Shown here one piece after another: positions 10,933 through 21,925 of a DNA stretch of 64,000 nucleotides (position 1 is the first letter of the stretch; every line of letters begins with the position of its first letter). The stretch covers positions 141,346-205,345 of the forward strand of contig JAKSZP010010606.1 of the NCBI GenBank assembly GCA_022478985.1. Reading direction: 5' to 3'. Source of the stretch: Massospora cicadina (Eukaryota; Entomophthoromycota; Entomophthoromycetes; Entomophthorales; Entomophthoraceae). Under the pieces are notes generated by a model. The model was not told where the DNA came from. It made no database searches and was given only the letters and a program-made list of their open reading frames with translations. A program made the translations under genes and the position numbers.

Positions 10933-13130
10933 GTGGAAGACATGAATGAGGCTGTCCACTCTGTACTTAATTTATATAAGGATTTTTCTTCCTTACGCAA
11001 GTATTTTAAAAGTCAGCTACACACTGTTAAATCTTTAGTGAGTGAAAATAGCACCCTGAAAGCCAACTTTCAGGCCTTTAACCAAAGAATGGTTACAATG
11101 AAAGATACTTTGCAAACGGAAAGCCTCAATTAATTGAAATGCTGAGCCAATTTAGCTGGTCATTCCGCGTTATATACGCGAGGGTAGACTGAGTCAAGAT
11201 GCTTTGGAACCACAACTAATGGGACCATAGGTTGGCCCTTCCGTTATGATTGTTGGTTCTTCTAGCACTTAGAGGATACAGAAGATCCACATCGTGTGTT
11301 TCCCTTTCCTGTGCTAGTGGTTTTATGAGGGATTAAGGGTCATCTTCAGGACATCAGGCCTACTTCCATGAAAATCAATTAATGGTTAATCTCATTAATC
11401 TAAAATCTAACAAGAATGCAAACATGCACAAATTTTTGAATTTTTTGAGATTAGCATGGACGAAGCGTTCACAACCACTAATCTGGCAGCAGTCATGAAT
11501 GCATTAGACTCTGACAGTCAAGAGTTAGTTATTCCTAAATTGGAAAAGGCTGACGTGTCCTACCTTAACGCTAAAGGCCTTATTATCAAGTAAACTGGGG
11601 TGCCAAAAAGATGAACACAAGAAAGATTAAATTCCTGAATATCTTGTTCAAACAAGATGAAACTGTTTAAACATTCACCAAACTGTTTAATTTGGAGGCG
11701 CAGATGCTATATGGGGCTAACGTTATCAATAATTTTGATGCCCAGATTGCTCTCTGCCACGCCTGTGAGCCCTATGCGGAATTGTATAGGGTCTTAATAC
11801 CAGTATATAATGAAAAAAACATTTTAAACCATATGGTGAATTACCTCCGTCATTGTGCAATTCCTTTTGAAGCACCAAACCAAAGTCAGCCAGAGCCTTT
11901 AATATTGCAATTCAGGGCTATATCACTAAACCGGAATTATCTTGACCTCTGGCCCTTGTTTTGAGCGATCTGACTTACCCAGGTGTTGAATTTCAGTCGA
12001 CCACATCATCCATCCCATTGAAAGATTAATCAATTCAAAGATTGGTTTGCCAATCCTATCTTGGCAATTATTGCCTGATAAGTTTTAGACATATTTTATC
12101 AATGGAGGGAATCAAATGATTATTTCAATTAGCACTTTTGCTGGGGATCATCCTTAACAATATTGAGCAAGAATTGGATGAGAGAGTCACACTAATAGTC
12201 AAATTGTTATGAGGAATCATTTGTTATACACGTTTGAAGAGAATGTTAAAACTAACTAGGCGGTTTTAACACTTGTTTCAATGATAGAGTCATCATCAGA
12301 CAAAATGACTTAAATCAATTGAAGTCCAGCTCCTAACACTAATAAATTGGTCTCTGAACATTGAGGATTACGCCAGCCTAAGAAATTAAGGCAAAATGCC
12401 TTCCTGTTTTTAGGAGCTAAAAATCAAAGGTCAAACCATCTTGTGAACAATTAGATAATCCCTAGTGGTCAGCTGAAAGGCTATGCGCCAAATTTACTAA
12501 AAAGAACCCCAATAATTTCCCAATAAAGACAGATCTAAATTTGATAATAACTTAGCTATTTATACATTGGTTGTTTAGCTTACTCTTTGGGTAAGAGTTC
12601 AAGGATCGGATATCCTTATGTTATTGTTGTTATCAAATCTACGCTTGGCTCTGCGTGAAGATAATAGGTATATTCACTAGAAGTTCAAAATATATCTTCA
12701 AAAGGAAGAAGAACCTGTTTAGAGTTTGGTCCTTTACTCAACATGGCTTTTAGGACAATAATCTTTAATAATAGTTCATACTATTAATTCCCCAGTTTAT
12801 TTATTTCAGTTAATCAACACAAGTGGTCATGAATCTGTACAGTTAATATCAGGGAGCATAAGTGAGCTACGATCTAAGCAGTCCTGATTTTAACACCAGG
12901 TCACTTGCTGTATTATTATAAGGACTTGGGTCACTATGAAAATTGCTGCCCAAAATAAAAGCCTAGACCCAAGATTCCATTAGTAAAGCCGTTTTATGAA
13001 AAAATTTAGGAAAAGGCAGGTCGAATAGAGCAGGGATTTTCTACCTCGCCCCATCCCAAAAAACCTCAGGTAGGAAGAAATCTCAAAATTCCCCTACCTT
13101 CTTGTGGAAGACTGCAAATTATATGTCACT
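10933..13130 (+). pseudogene. G1 gag remnant with damaged nucleocapsid knuckle
   Basis: Open pieces at 10933-11133 (66 residues, probably coiled coil) and 11692-11964 (90 residues) sit in the gag position between primer-binding site and protease. Near 12908-12960 the translation reads LLYYYKDLGHYENCC. This fits CX2CX4HX4C if the first Cys has become Leu and the second Tyr. Gag would form the particle and package RNA. Many stops show it is dead. Confidence 0.55.
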
Positions 13131-13474
13131 TCAGCAGATCATCAAGTAAGCGTTGACAATTTAGTAGTTAAGCTTAGTCGCTCATGTAAGGAAAACAAAA
13201 TAAGTTTGTGACAGAAATAGTATAAAACCATATTACAACAACGAAAGCAGCAAGAGCTTTTAGTAGGCTCTAGTGAATCCCCCAAATTGTAGAGGATTCA
13301 AATGACAATACTGATTGAAGTTCTAAAGGAGTCTAGTACCCACTTTAGGAGAGGAGATTAAAAATTACTTAGACCAAGAAGATACCTTGGAGGTCCACAC
13401 AATTAACGCTTCTGATGATACTTTTCCAAGTGCACTTATATTGATATTAAAGTAAACAAAATAAAGGTCAAAGC

Positions 13475-15382
13475 CTCTCTTTCCACTCAGCATAACTTCT
13501 AAGCAAATTATATGGAAGAGGGTAATCTTGACTGCCTACTGTAGTTTTGCTCTGATGTCCTCAGATTCCCCGCTGGCTGCCCCAGTGTGGGGCAGTGGAG
13601 AAACTTCCCCCTGCCATTTTTGTCCAATAGGAAAACGCTCTCAGACTGTCTTTCTCAGTCATACCAAACAACTGGGATGATTTGTTCCTCCCAAGGATCT
13701 CAACGCCCACCTTGCTTATACCCAAGTGGTTCCTCATTGCCCCCTGGTGCTCACCTGAAGCAATATGCGTTTTGTCCTTAGGGTCGACTATGGGAAACTT
13801 TTCCCTTACCACAGCCAAGCCATTATTGAAATGGCTCAGGTGGTGATGCGTCCTGACAGTTTTATTAACTTCCACCCCTATAAGGGTTATTTTGATCTCA
13901 GTTTCACTTGAGAAGCTGACACCGCCACTGTGGCAAATGTGCCCCTAATTTCCAGGGTACCCCTCTCACCACAATTCAGACCTGGCTCTCAGTGGATGCC
14001 ACTTTGGTGGTCCAGTTTACTGGTTTGCCCACCAACCTCCCCCCTGCAGTGCTCCAATATGAGCTGATGGACGGTTTGGCAGCTTATGGCTCCAATCCCA
14101 TCTTGCAATTTGTGGTCCTAAATGGGGCCACATGCCTCACTGGGCCTCAGGCGTATGCCATGATCAGCCCTGAATCAAATAAAATTGCCTTGTTGATTCC
14201 CCCTCATGCTATCATCTCCTCTGCCCCTGACCATCCGTTTTGGGCCCATGTTGAGGGTGGATAGATGATCTGTCCATTCTGTTTTGAGTTGGACAATTTG
14301 AAATGCAAGTGCCCATCCCTAGCTGCTTTTGACAGCTCTTATTTTTTGTCCGCCAGCTTTTAATCCAGCACCCACCCCACCAGCTTTGGTATGAGGTATG
14401 ATCCTAACTCCCCCTACCCCAAAGCCTGTTGCTGCAGCTGCGCCAACAGCCACCAATCAGCCTCCTCCTAGCCCCCAGTGCCACAAACGCTCCATCTAAT
14501 CAATCACAGAATTGGACCCCAGTTTAATCCTATGCATCCTCCAATGAACCAACCAAGCCTCAGCATATATGCCAACTCCCCAATCCAATTAAACCAAAAT
14601 ACTTTAGATCTATGGGCTGAAATTGGTTAGTCCAGGAATATAATTGAAGGCTGCAATTTCCAAATATAGCGGTTTGTGTTTATCGACCATGACGGTGAGC
14701 TACCCCCTCATTGATATGCCCCCCATCAAAATGCAAAGCATTCCGTGGTAGCCACCAGCTGGAAGTTGAAGCAATGGCTAAGTCAGATTGTCACCCTCTC
14801 CACAAAGCTGCTGCCAAATCAGTGGTGATGCCCGCAGGAGGAAACCCACACCCATTATTCCCTTCAATGCCAATAAGCTTCAAAAAAATATGTTTATTGA
14901 AGCTCACAAAGTCGCCAATGATGCCATCCAGCATGTGGCAGTGGTAGCGTGGAATCCCAATTCAAAGATTACCCACACTAATATCTCCACGTTCATAAAG
15001 CTATCCAATGCATGAACAAAAACTGAAGCAGCTTTGGCCAGATACTTCAGAACTCTTATATACAACAGCTGTATTCCTACAACCCTGATCATCAGAAATT
15101 TATCTCCACATCCCACTGACGCCCCACCGCCCCTGATCTCCGCCGTAGCCTGTGCCCTGCTTTGGGGTGAAGTAGAGGCTGAGGATGAGACCCCTGACCC
15201 CCTCCCCTTCCACCATGATGGGATAAGCGGTTCCCGTTGTCTCACCTAGTTGGTTGTGTCCACATTTTGTATGTCATCCGCTCATTTTGGGCGGTTTGTT
15301 CGTTTTATTTGGTTAGGATTTATTTGTTAGGTTTTGAGTTTCAGTAATTTCCATCCCCTGGTCAGCTTACCTGGTTAAATAA
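13475..15382 (+). mobile_element. Half-LINE copy B, full length, inserted in the G1 protease
   Basis: It is flanked by a near-perfect 20-base target duplication: AACAAAATAAAGGTCAAAGC at 13455-13474 and AACAAACTAAAGGTCAAAGC at 15383-15402 (one mismatch). The protease frame resumes directly after it (KVKAIVNSGALVNIV). The insert is 1908 bp, against 1900 bp for copy C, and starts with a similar pyrimidine-rich stretch. The 3' tail at 15353-15382 reads CATCCCCTGGTCAGCTTACC followed by TTAAATAA. No endonuclease or RT is present. Confidence 0.85.
13556..15226 (+). pseudogene. Half-LINE B gag-like ORF1 protein (decayed)
   Basis: Blocks in order are: a Pro-rich start with AAPVWGSGE-like sequence near 13575; an RRM-like region around 13790-13920; the open stretch 13992-14264, including the LPTNLPPAVLQYELMDGL segment; a zinc knuckle at about 14273-14315; an HQLEVEAMAK helix near 14755; and an AWNPNSKITH block near 14950. 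An acidic end is followed by TAA at 15224-15226. In the knuckle, all three Cys are present but the His is Asn (AAT). Residual homology to LINE-1 ORF1 covers the RRM-like and knuckle parts. Confidence 0.7.
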
Positions 15383-16280
15383 AACAAACTAAAGGTCAAA
15401 GCTATTGTAAATAGTGGGGCCCTGGTGAATATTGTTTCTTTAAAGTTGCTTAAAAATTAGGCCTCAAGCCAGACCTAAACTATTGGAAAGTATATGTATG
15501 GCAGGACCTCATATCACTTCATCAGAAGGAGCCTACAGTGCTCTTTTATTGTGGTTTGGTTCCTTAGCATTCTCTTATCTTGCTATTGTTTTTAAGAATC
15601 AGCAGTATGACTTCCTCCTTGGAACCTCTTCTATGAGAACTTGTGGAGTCAAAGCTGATTTTAAAGAAAACATGTTAAAATTTTGGGACAAACACTTCCA
15701 CTATTTTATAACTGGAAGGATGGGATCCCCACAAAAAAATCAAGAGGTAGTTAAGATTGTTTTTAAGAATGGACTGGTGCCTATTGATTATCGGTGGCTG
15801 TGCGGCCATACCTATAATTTACCTGATCAGATTGTGGAATATAAAGTATTTAACTATGCGCATAACCATAACCTGATCATTCTGATGGGCCACCAAGATA
15901 TTGTGAGGACAAAAATCAATCTAAAAATCCCTTTGGGGTACCATAGCGAAATCTTTTCTCCATTCGCTTAATATACATCTGAACCAGTCACCACGTCAGA
16001 AATTATCTTACCTATCCATGGGGAAATTCAAATTCTGCTATCCAATCTCTATGCATATCATATGCAGATTCAGTGACACCAACTGATTGCATTTGTACAT
16101 TTCTAACAGTGAATGAAGTCCAAAATGTATAAGAACTTGGTCAAATTGATGAATTAGGAATTAGTGACAACAGTGAGCAATCTGTTTCTCTAATCCCTCA
16201 GAAAAATTTTTCAGAGTTAACTGAGACAAAAAGGATCAATCACTGGCTCTTTATGAAAATTATAATTTTATTTTTGAAAA
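15383..16280 (+). pseudogene. G1 protease and protease-RT linker
   Basis: Directly after half-LINE B the frame reads VKAIVNSGALVNIVSLKLL. The catalytic Asp of Asp-Ser-Gly is Asn (AAT at 15410-15412). A 162-residue open stretch follows (15483-15971). It contains YDFLLGTSSMRTCGVKADF, the flap-distal end of gypsy proteases (usually YDxLLGxxFL), then a linker. The linker stops at LINE-1 at 16280 and resumes at 21587 and again after the SINE. The loss of the active-site Asp rules out an active enzyme. Confidence 0.7.
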
Positions 16281-16375
16281 AGACTTTTCTTTCTCGTTGC
16301 AAACACTTTTGCAGCCCATTCAATTCAAGACTAAATCTAGTTTGATAATCTCATTGAGGGGATTAGTCTGCGCCC

Positions 16376-16510
16376 ATGTCTGGGAGCAGTTGGGCAAGCA
16401 AGGCAAGAGGAGCAGGCGGAAGGCCTGCGGCCTCTAACGTTCAAAAACGCCCCAGAGAATCCAGTGGAATAGAAAAAAATCTAAAAAAACTGGCGGTCAC
16501 AATTTCCTAG
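16376..16510 (+). other. Possible N-terminal leader of LINE-1 ORF1, out of frame
   Basis: An ATG at 16376 opens 44 codons ending in TAG. The peptide is Ser/Gly/Ala-rich at first, then basic (QKRPRESSGIEKNLKKL), like a nuclear or RNA-binding leader. It sits one base out of frame with ORF1, which starts at 16521. It could be the real N-terminus of ORF1 separated by one frameshift. The nearby bases (CTGCGCCCATGTCTGGGAGC) resemble the start of the half-LINE gag region. Confidence 0.35.
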
Positions 16511-16520
16511 AGATACTCAC

Positions 16521-17483
16521 GTGGCAAGCATGATGCAAACAGTACATCAACACGCCACACTCCCAGCAACTTCGCCGGTGGAATTTGGAGTCCGTGTGTA
16601 TCTGGACATCCAAAAAACGGCCTTATGGGAAAAATTTTGTGAAGATGTACACAAAATTTTCCCGACCGCGGTGTACGTTGCACCTCACTCCATGTCGCGC
16701 GGTTGGCTGGACCTAGGTTTCAAAAGCAAAATAGCAGCAGATGAGGCTGCAGTGGTGCGCATAGTGGTCGACCTCCCCAAAGGGCAACGGGTCATTGAAA
16801 CCAAATACACCAGATGGACAAAATCAAACCAAATTTTCCTCACATTTGACTTTTTGCCTACTATGGTAAAACGTGATATTTTGGAGCAACACCTGAAAGA
16901 TGGTCTCACCATATACAGCAAAATACAATCTTTCAAAATGCAACGTTTTACGCTGATGCCACACCTGTGCACCAGCAAAGCAATCGCAGTTCTGACCCCA
17001 ACTGAGGAGATTGTAAAGGACCTAACCCAGATCCCGCACTCCACCTTTATTGACATCACAGGGCATACCACCCACCCATTCCAGGTAACTGTGGACAGCG
17101 CGCCCCCCATTTGCACCCACTGTGACATGTTCGGCCATAAGGCGCATGCATGCCCCATCAAGGAGGGCGTCACATTCCAAGAGCACCCCTCAGCAGCCAT
17201 GGCCAGCGGAGAGGCGCACTACGAACCAACCGCAAGCACCAAGGAGGCTTTCCCATGGGGAGCACAAGGCTGTTACCTATTGGTAAAGCCCATCTCCCCG
17301 CAGGAGTGGAAGAAGGCCAAGCAGGCCCATAGGGCTGCAGCCAAGGAAGCGGCCAAGGCCACCACCACCATCCCACACTCACAACGCCAGGAGGACATGG
17401 AGACCTTCGCGGTGGAAGCAACTTGGGAATCCATCACCCAATCAGATTGGGAGGCCCACACCGAGTGGGCCACTCAATCTTAG
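16521..17483 (+). CDS. LINE-1 ORF1: gag-like RNA-binding protein with CCHC knuckle
   Basis: This is an open frame of 320 codons, the longest in the window. Residues about 20-150 look like an RRM-type fold: a GVRVYLDI strand, DLGFKSKIAADEAA, then FLTFDFLPTMVKRDILEQ. Residues 198-211 form a perfect knuckle, CTHCDMFGHKAHAC (CX2CX4HX4C). The last 80 residues are Ala/Lys/Glu-rich. The protein would coat LINE RNA and help it reprime on DNA. The start ATG is the first in this frame; an upstream basic leader at 16376 is out of frame. After the TAG, related sequence continues with frame changes to 17791, so the original protein may have been longer. Confidence 0.7.
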   Translation: MASMMQTVHQHATLPATSPVEFGVRVYLDIQKTALWEKFCEDVHKIFPTAVYVAPHSMSRGWLDLGFKSKIAADEAAVVRIVVDLPKGQRVIETKYTRWTKSNQIFLTFDFLPTMVKRDILEQHLKDGLTIYSKIQSFKMQRFTLMPHLCTSKAIAVLTPTEEIVKDLTQIPHSTFIDITGHTTHPFQVTVDSAPPICTHCDMFGHKAHACPIKEGVTFQEHPSAAMASGEAHYEPTASTKEAFPWGAQGCYLLVKPISPQEWKKAKQAHRAAAKEAAKATTTIPHSQRQEDMETFAVEATWESITQSDWEAHTEWATQS

Positions 17484-17791
17484 GATCTGATGGGAGATTT
17501 GATCTCACCCAATTGCTGCACCCAAGCTCCGGTCAAAACCAACTTGGGACCTATCTCAACCAAAAAAAAATAATTTTGCCCCACTCAATGGTGCACTGAA
17601 CTTATCCACACCACAAAAAATTCGTCCGACGTCGGGAAAACAAAAAGTGAAGGCCAAAGCCAACGCGACTCTTCCCGCAAAAATTAACAAAAACCCCAAT
17701 AACGTTGCTGCTAACACCCGCACTGCTGTGAAAGCCCGTGGGGACCTGGAAGAGGCTGGTGGGCCTGGGGGCCCACCCCCTCGCACCTAAG
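17484..17791 (+). pseudogene. Possible C-terminal extension of LINE-1 ORF1
   Basis: After the ORF1 stop, the frames stay coding-like: a piece up to the A-run at about 17560, then a shifted Lys/Ala/Pro-rich piece ending in GGPPPRT and TAA at 17788-17790. The endonuclease begins in the same frame right after that TAA (GAKGKTFTLGTLN). Either ORF1 once reached this TAA, with ORF2 following directly, or the TAA is a mutation inside one long protein. Confidence 0.35.
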
Positions 17792-19130
17792 GTGCAAAGG
17801 GGAAAACCTTCACTCTAGGGACGCTGAATATCGCTGGACTCAAGGCCTCCCCATCCTGGGCTAGGAAACTGAGTTTTTTACAAAATAATTTACCGGTGGA
17901 TATCCTGGCCATCCAGGAGTCTTACTGTCCACGAGGTTCTGAGGAAGCTTGGAAAACAATACTCCTACCATCCCTATCCTTTTGGTCAAAGCACTGTGGG
18001 GTGCTAATTTGGAAAAACAATTTTTTCAAATTCACATCCTCAGAAACATTCCTAAATGGCTGAGTGCTTGTTGTCACCTTCTCGTGGGCTGACGTTGTGC
18101 ACACAATAGTCAACATCTATGCCCCAAACGGTGCACACAAGAGTTGGGAAATTTTCTTATCAGTCAAATCCCTCCCACTACCCCCCAATTCTTTCCTAGT
18201 TGGTGACATGAACTGTTGGCTAACCTCACCAACGGACTGGTGGCCACCATCACCCCATGCCCCACAGGGTCACATAGAACTATGCATTCTAAAAGCCGCC
18301 CTTGGGTTAATGGATGCGCTGCTGTGACATGCCCCACTGCTCGAAAACATGATGCATCCCCACGTCCACAATGGCCAATTAAGTTCCATGACCCACATCA
18401 ACCTTATTCTAGCGCCGGCAAAATTCCAACCCCACATCTCCCACTTCAAAACAATGAAAATGGAATTCTCTGACCACTGACTGGTCTTGATAACATACCA
18501 CTTACCCGTCACAGTGGCAAAGGCCCCACATTGGTGCAAAATCCGCCCCCCCAAGCTCGCGTCACCAGGATTTTCCACGTGGGTGGAAGAGGCAATTTTG
18601 GCCAAATCATTTGTTGCACCATTTTGCGTGGACCCCATTTCCACATGGGCAACTTTCAAAGAAGACACCATCCGCCACTATCGCCATCTCTCCTCCAGGC
18701 GCTCACAAGCCACATTGGCGGTTATCTTGTGCGCGCTGGCAAAATTGCCCCACTTGGAGTCCAACATTCCAGCCACAGGATATAGCCCTGCATGGGGCTG
18801 GAAGTGGGCAGAGGCAGCCGCCCACCTCAACGCACTTAAAAGGCAACACAAATATTGGGTTTGTGTCCAATACAAGGCCACATGCATTACTAAAGGTGAC
18901 AAGTGCACTGCATACTTCTTTAAAAAATTTTTGCACCATGCCAGAGCATGGCCTGCACACAGGTACAAAGATTGGATAATTCCATTGCGGACACACTGGC
19001 CAAAGTGGCAATCGAAATGCAAAGATATTACTCCAAATGATACCGAGCCAAACCAATTCAGCCGGCCGAAATGGCGGAATTTCTTAACTAAGCTCATATC
19101 TGCACCATTTTCCGATACCCAGAAATAATG
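17792..19130 (+). pseudogene. LINE-1 ORF2 part 1: APE-type endonuclease
   Basis: Endonuclease landmarks in order are TLNIAGL (about 17822), AIQES with the catalytic Glu (about 17908-17922), NIYAPN (about 18112), VGDMN with the Asp and Asn (about 18199-18213), and FSDH (about 18465-18476). This is the nuclease that nicks target DNA for target-primed reverse transcription. A TGA at 18061-18063 and at least two frameshifts break it. The stretch 18487-19128 is open for 213 codons and corresponds to the linker before the RT. Confidence 0.75.
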
Positions 19131-21317
19131 AATTTAATTAGTCTGAACAAATTATGGACAGCCATTCATGGTGCGCCAAACCGAAAATGCCCAGGCCCAG
19201 ATGGCATTCCATATGAGTTCTACAAAAAATATTTCAAATATATATCCCCATTGCTGCTAGCCTAACTCAACCAAAGCCTGTTGGAAATGCGCCTCCTACC
19301 AGGAGGACATGAGGCCTTTACTGTCACACTCTTCAAGAAAGGGGATAGGCTTGACTTAGCCAACTGGCGCCCCATTTCTTTAACAAACACAGACACCAAA
19401 ATTTTAACACAAATCATGGCTAACCGTTTAGGGACTGTGGCATCTGCCACCATCTCCCCAGAACAATTCAATTTCATCCCCAGAAGGTCGATTTGGGATA
19501 ACGTGCACTCTGTGGCTAATGTGTGTCAGTCCACAGCCTCTGGGGCACTTGTATTTTTGGACCAACAAAAGGCCTATGATAGAGTAAACTGGGAATACCT
19601 AAGGGCCTGCCTCCATCAATTCCGCCTACCCCCCTGCTTCATAAACTGGGTGATGCTGCTCACGGAATCTGCAACAATGGCAGTGCGTGGCCCATGCTTC
19701 CTAACGGAAGTAGTCCGCCCTCAAAGGGGCCTGTGACAAGGGGACCCCCTCAGACCACTCTTATACAACTTCAGCCTTGACCCACTACTGCAAAATGTGA
19801 ATGCCCACCTCACTGGGGTCCATGTGCCAGGCCAAACCCCAGTCAAGATGATGGCATTTGCAGATGATTGCGTGGTGGGGGTGTCTAATAACAAAGATGC
19901 ACGCGCGCTTGAAGCCCTCATCCAGGAATATTCCCGGGTAAGCAACGCGGCACTGAACGCCTCCAAAACTGAAATCATCCTCCTTGGTCAGTTTCAGAAC
20001 TGCTGGGCCCCAGCAAGTAGTTCCCAACCTGGCCCATCTGCTCGCCCATGTCCACGCCTTACTAACTCAACACACACCGCTCCACTGGTGCTCCCCTTTG
20101 TGCCACGTCCTACCATAGGACCGGTACGCCATCTGGGCATGTGGATGGAGGCAGGTGGATATGCGTCAGCATAAATGGAGTGCCATATACTGGACAACGT
20201 GACGAAGCGAATCGCCTCTCTCAGAGCCCACCCTACTACCCTCACTGGCAGGGTTGTTCTTGCCAACTCTATGCTCCTATCCAAAGTCTGGTTCGGAGCC
20301 CACGCCATCCCCTTCTCCCCAAGCTTCTTCAAATCCCTGTATGCTTTGCTACAAGCATGGCTTTGGTCAGGCTGCCCTCCACCAGTACGGCTAGAGGTCA
20401 TGTTTGGCCCTCATCATCATGGTGGCATGGGCCTGCTTGACTTCAAAGCCCATGCTGCCAAGATCCTGGGCACCTGGATCGCGGCCGTCACCGCTCCTAC
20501 ACTCCCATCCCAACACTGGTCCCGCGCAGCCCGCTCCAACTTCTCCTGAGCCTTGGGCCTCAACAATCCATCAAACCCACACTCCCTGATGAAATACCTC
20601 GCATCACACACATCGGCCACAGGTCCTCACGGGACTAAAACCTACTACAAACGAATCCTACTCTCCATGCAAAGCGCAGAGTAAAGAATTCATACTAATG
20701 GACATACAACCCAAAGAGGCCGCCCCTCTCCTCAGTTCACACAAGAGGTACAGGGGCTACCCATCCATGATGGCGTGATCCCCATTCAACCCCAAGTCCT
20801 ATCCAGGGTGGACTACCTGGACATGATAGACATCCCTTATTCCACTGAGACCCAAAAGACTATCTGGAAATACGTACACCATCCTCTGTTGCAGCCTCAA
20901 GTCCGCTCCCATGTGTGGCGCTGCCTGAGGTGGGTGTATCATACAGCTGAGCGCTCTAACACTTTACACTCATCCTGTGTCATGTGTGGCCAGTATGGAA
21001 CGCTGTTCCACCGCCTGGAGAAGTGCCCCACCACTAAAGTGATATGGCGCGAAGTCCAACGTCTGCTAGGCCAGGATCAAATGCATCCCTTCAGTCTGTC
21101 AAGAGATATATTTGCTTCATCAATGGCCTCCCCCCTCCCACCCTCCCTTCGTGCTCTAGTGGTTGCAATCGCCATGTGGACTATCCACATGATTGTCTTG
21201 GATGCCATCGTAGGCTCCACCCCCACACTCCCAGAAGCTGTCCATAGATTCCGGTCTCATTTGGTGGACCACTTTCAGGTGTGGATGTTTGGGTACCTCC
21301 CACCACGTCGCTGACAG
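19131..21317 (+). pseudogene. LINE-1 ORF2 part 2: reverse transcriptase and C-terminal zinc motif
   Basis: RT blocks are GPDGIPYEFY (19195-19223), NWRPISL (19361-19381), FLDQQKAYDRVNW (about 19553-19593) and AFADD (19853-19867, both catalytic Asp intact). Near the end, C-x2-C-x7-H-x4-C (20976-21026) resembles the zf-RVT type finger. From 19281 to 21314 one frame holds throughout and is closed only by point stops: TGA at 19734-19736, TAA at 20172-20174, TGA at 20547-20549, and one TAA near 20683. The first stop replaces the usual Arg in the RQGDPL block, as CGA-to-TGA would. The copy is dead but fairly young. Confidence 0.8.
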
Positions 21318-21515
21318 CTGGTCTCCTCCTGGTTCCCAGTCTGGTTCATCAAATCAGACCCCTTCCTCCACACGTGCTCAGTAGTGACTACGACCCCTTC
21401 ACACGTTCCCTCCACCTCCCCATAAGTGGCGTTCCTGCTGGCAACAAGAGATAGCATCCCATCTCTGGGGTGCCTCCCCTGGTACTAAGTTTTGTCTCAT
21501 CTGAGTCATATTCAG

Positions 21516-21552
21516 AAGTGTCCGTCCCATGGTCAGCCTTCCCTGCAATAAA
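21516..21552 (+). other. LINE-1 3' tail shared with half-LINEs and SINEs
   Basis: GTCCGTCCCATGGTCAGCCT followed by CCCTGCAATAAA. The same core ends half-LINE A (about 1692), B (about 15353) and C (about 34600), SINE1 (21658-21622, minus) and, degenerately, SINE2 (about 25943-25973). It is probably the site the LINE RT recognises; AATAAA may also serve as a poly(A) signal. Confidence 0.7.
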
Positions 21553-21621
21553 TTTGAAATTTAAAAATAATTGTATTTTTGCAAAATATGACTGTGATTT
21601 GTGCTGTGCACAAGATGTGTT

Positions 21622-21908
21622 TTTATTTAACCGAGGCAAGCTGACCAGGGGACAGGCACTACCATAAGAAAGAAATGACATGAAACCTGAACAGGGTCAA
21701 CTCTGTCAAAGAAAGTTTTTCCTTTCCATATCAGGACTCAAATTTTTCTGGTTACGTCATGGGTAAGGTTTTCGTGTTATTAGACCTACTAACCGCCAAT
21801 AGCTTCCTTTGGCTGGCATCCCGATTGATGTGCAAAGGGCGGGAATTGAACCCGCAACCTTCAGGTTGGTAGCCGTACGCCCTTACCAACTCACCTTCCA
21901 CCCCCCTT
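21622..21908 (-). mobile_element. SINE1: tRNA-headed SINE with LINE-1 tail
   Basis: It is flanked by a perfect 17-base duplication, TGTGCACAAGATGTGTT, at 21605-21621 and 21909-21925. On the minus strand the 287-bp insert begins with a tRNA-like head (B box GGTTCAATTCC), continues with a roughly 170-bp body of no recognised origin, and ends with CTGTCCCCTGGTCAGCTTGC and TTAAATAAA. Head, body and LINE-like tail are the standard design of a SINE mobilised by a partner LINE. It sits in G1 host sequence, tail to tail with LINE-1 and only about 55 bp from it. Confidence 0.9.
21834..21905 (-). other. tRNA-like head of SINE1 (pol III promoter)
   Basis: The minus strand reads GTGAGTTGGTAAGGGCG, then an anticodon-arm-like stretch (CTACCAACCTGAAGG) and GCGGGTTCAATTCCCGC, which pairs as a T arm and contains the B box. 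The acceptor stem does not pair and no CCA-like 3' end is present, so this is a SINE promoter and not a working tRNA gene. Confidence 0.75.
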
Positions 21909-21925
21909 TGTGCACAAGATGTGTT

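Larger units (their letters stand above)
16281..21566 (+). mobile_element. LINE-1: nearly full-length APE-type LINE, likely autonomous parent of the family
   Basis: It carries ORF1 with a CCHC knuckle, an APE endonuclease, a reverse transcriptase and a C-terminal zinc motif. It ends with the family tail at about 21518-21552 (GTCCGTCCCATGGTCAGCCT, then AATAAA at about 21547). The flanks give an imperfect duplication: ATAATTTTATTTTTGAAAA at 16262-16280 and ATAATTGTATTTTTGCAAAA at 21567-21586. The first bases, a pyrimidine-rich ACTTTTCTTTCTCG, resemble the start of copies B and C, so the 5' end seems complete. Length is about 5.3 kb. It sits in the protease-RT linker of G1. Confidence 0.85.

Noticed and set aside
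14904..15245. 113-codon minus-strand frame
   Set aside because: Antisense of the half-LINE B gag C-terminal region, which is conserved in copies A and C on the plus strand.
13554..15390. Half-LINEs as ordinary 5'-truncated LINE copies
   Set aside because: They keep the 5' part and the 3' tail and lack the middle and ORF2, with the same length twice; truncation would remove the 5' part.
15483..15971. Possible host gene of 162 codons
   Set aside because: YDFLLGTSSMRTCGVKADF and its place between protease active site and RT show that it is the G1 protease end and linker.
16685..17200. 171-codon minus-strand open frame opposite LINE-1 ORF1
   Set aside because: It is the antisense shadow of a frame with a perfect zinc knuckle and has no family features of its own.
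18270..19097. Several long minus-strand frames (133, 139 and 117 codons)
   Set aside because: They overlap the LINE-1 ORF2 linker in antisense and are explained by its base composition.
21834..21905. Functional tRNA gene on the minus strand
   Set aside because: The T arm is good, but the acceptor stem does not pair, and it is the head of a SINE with exact target duplications.
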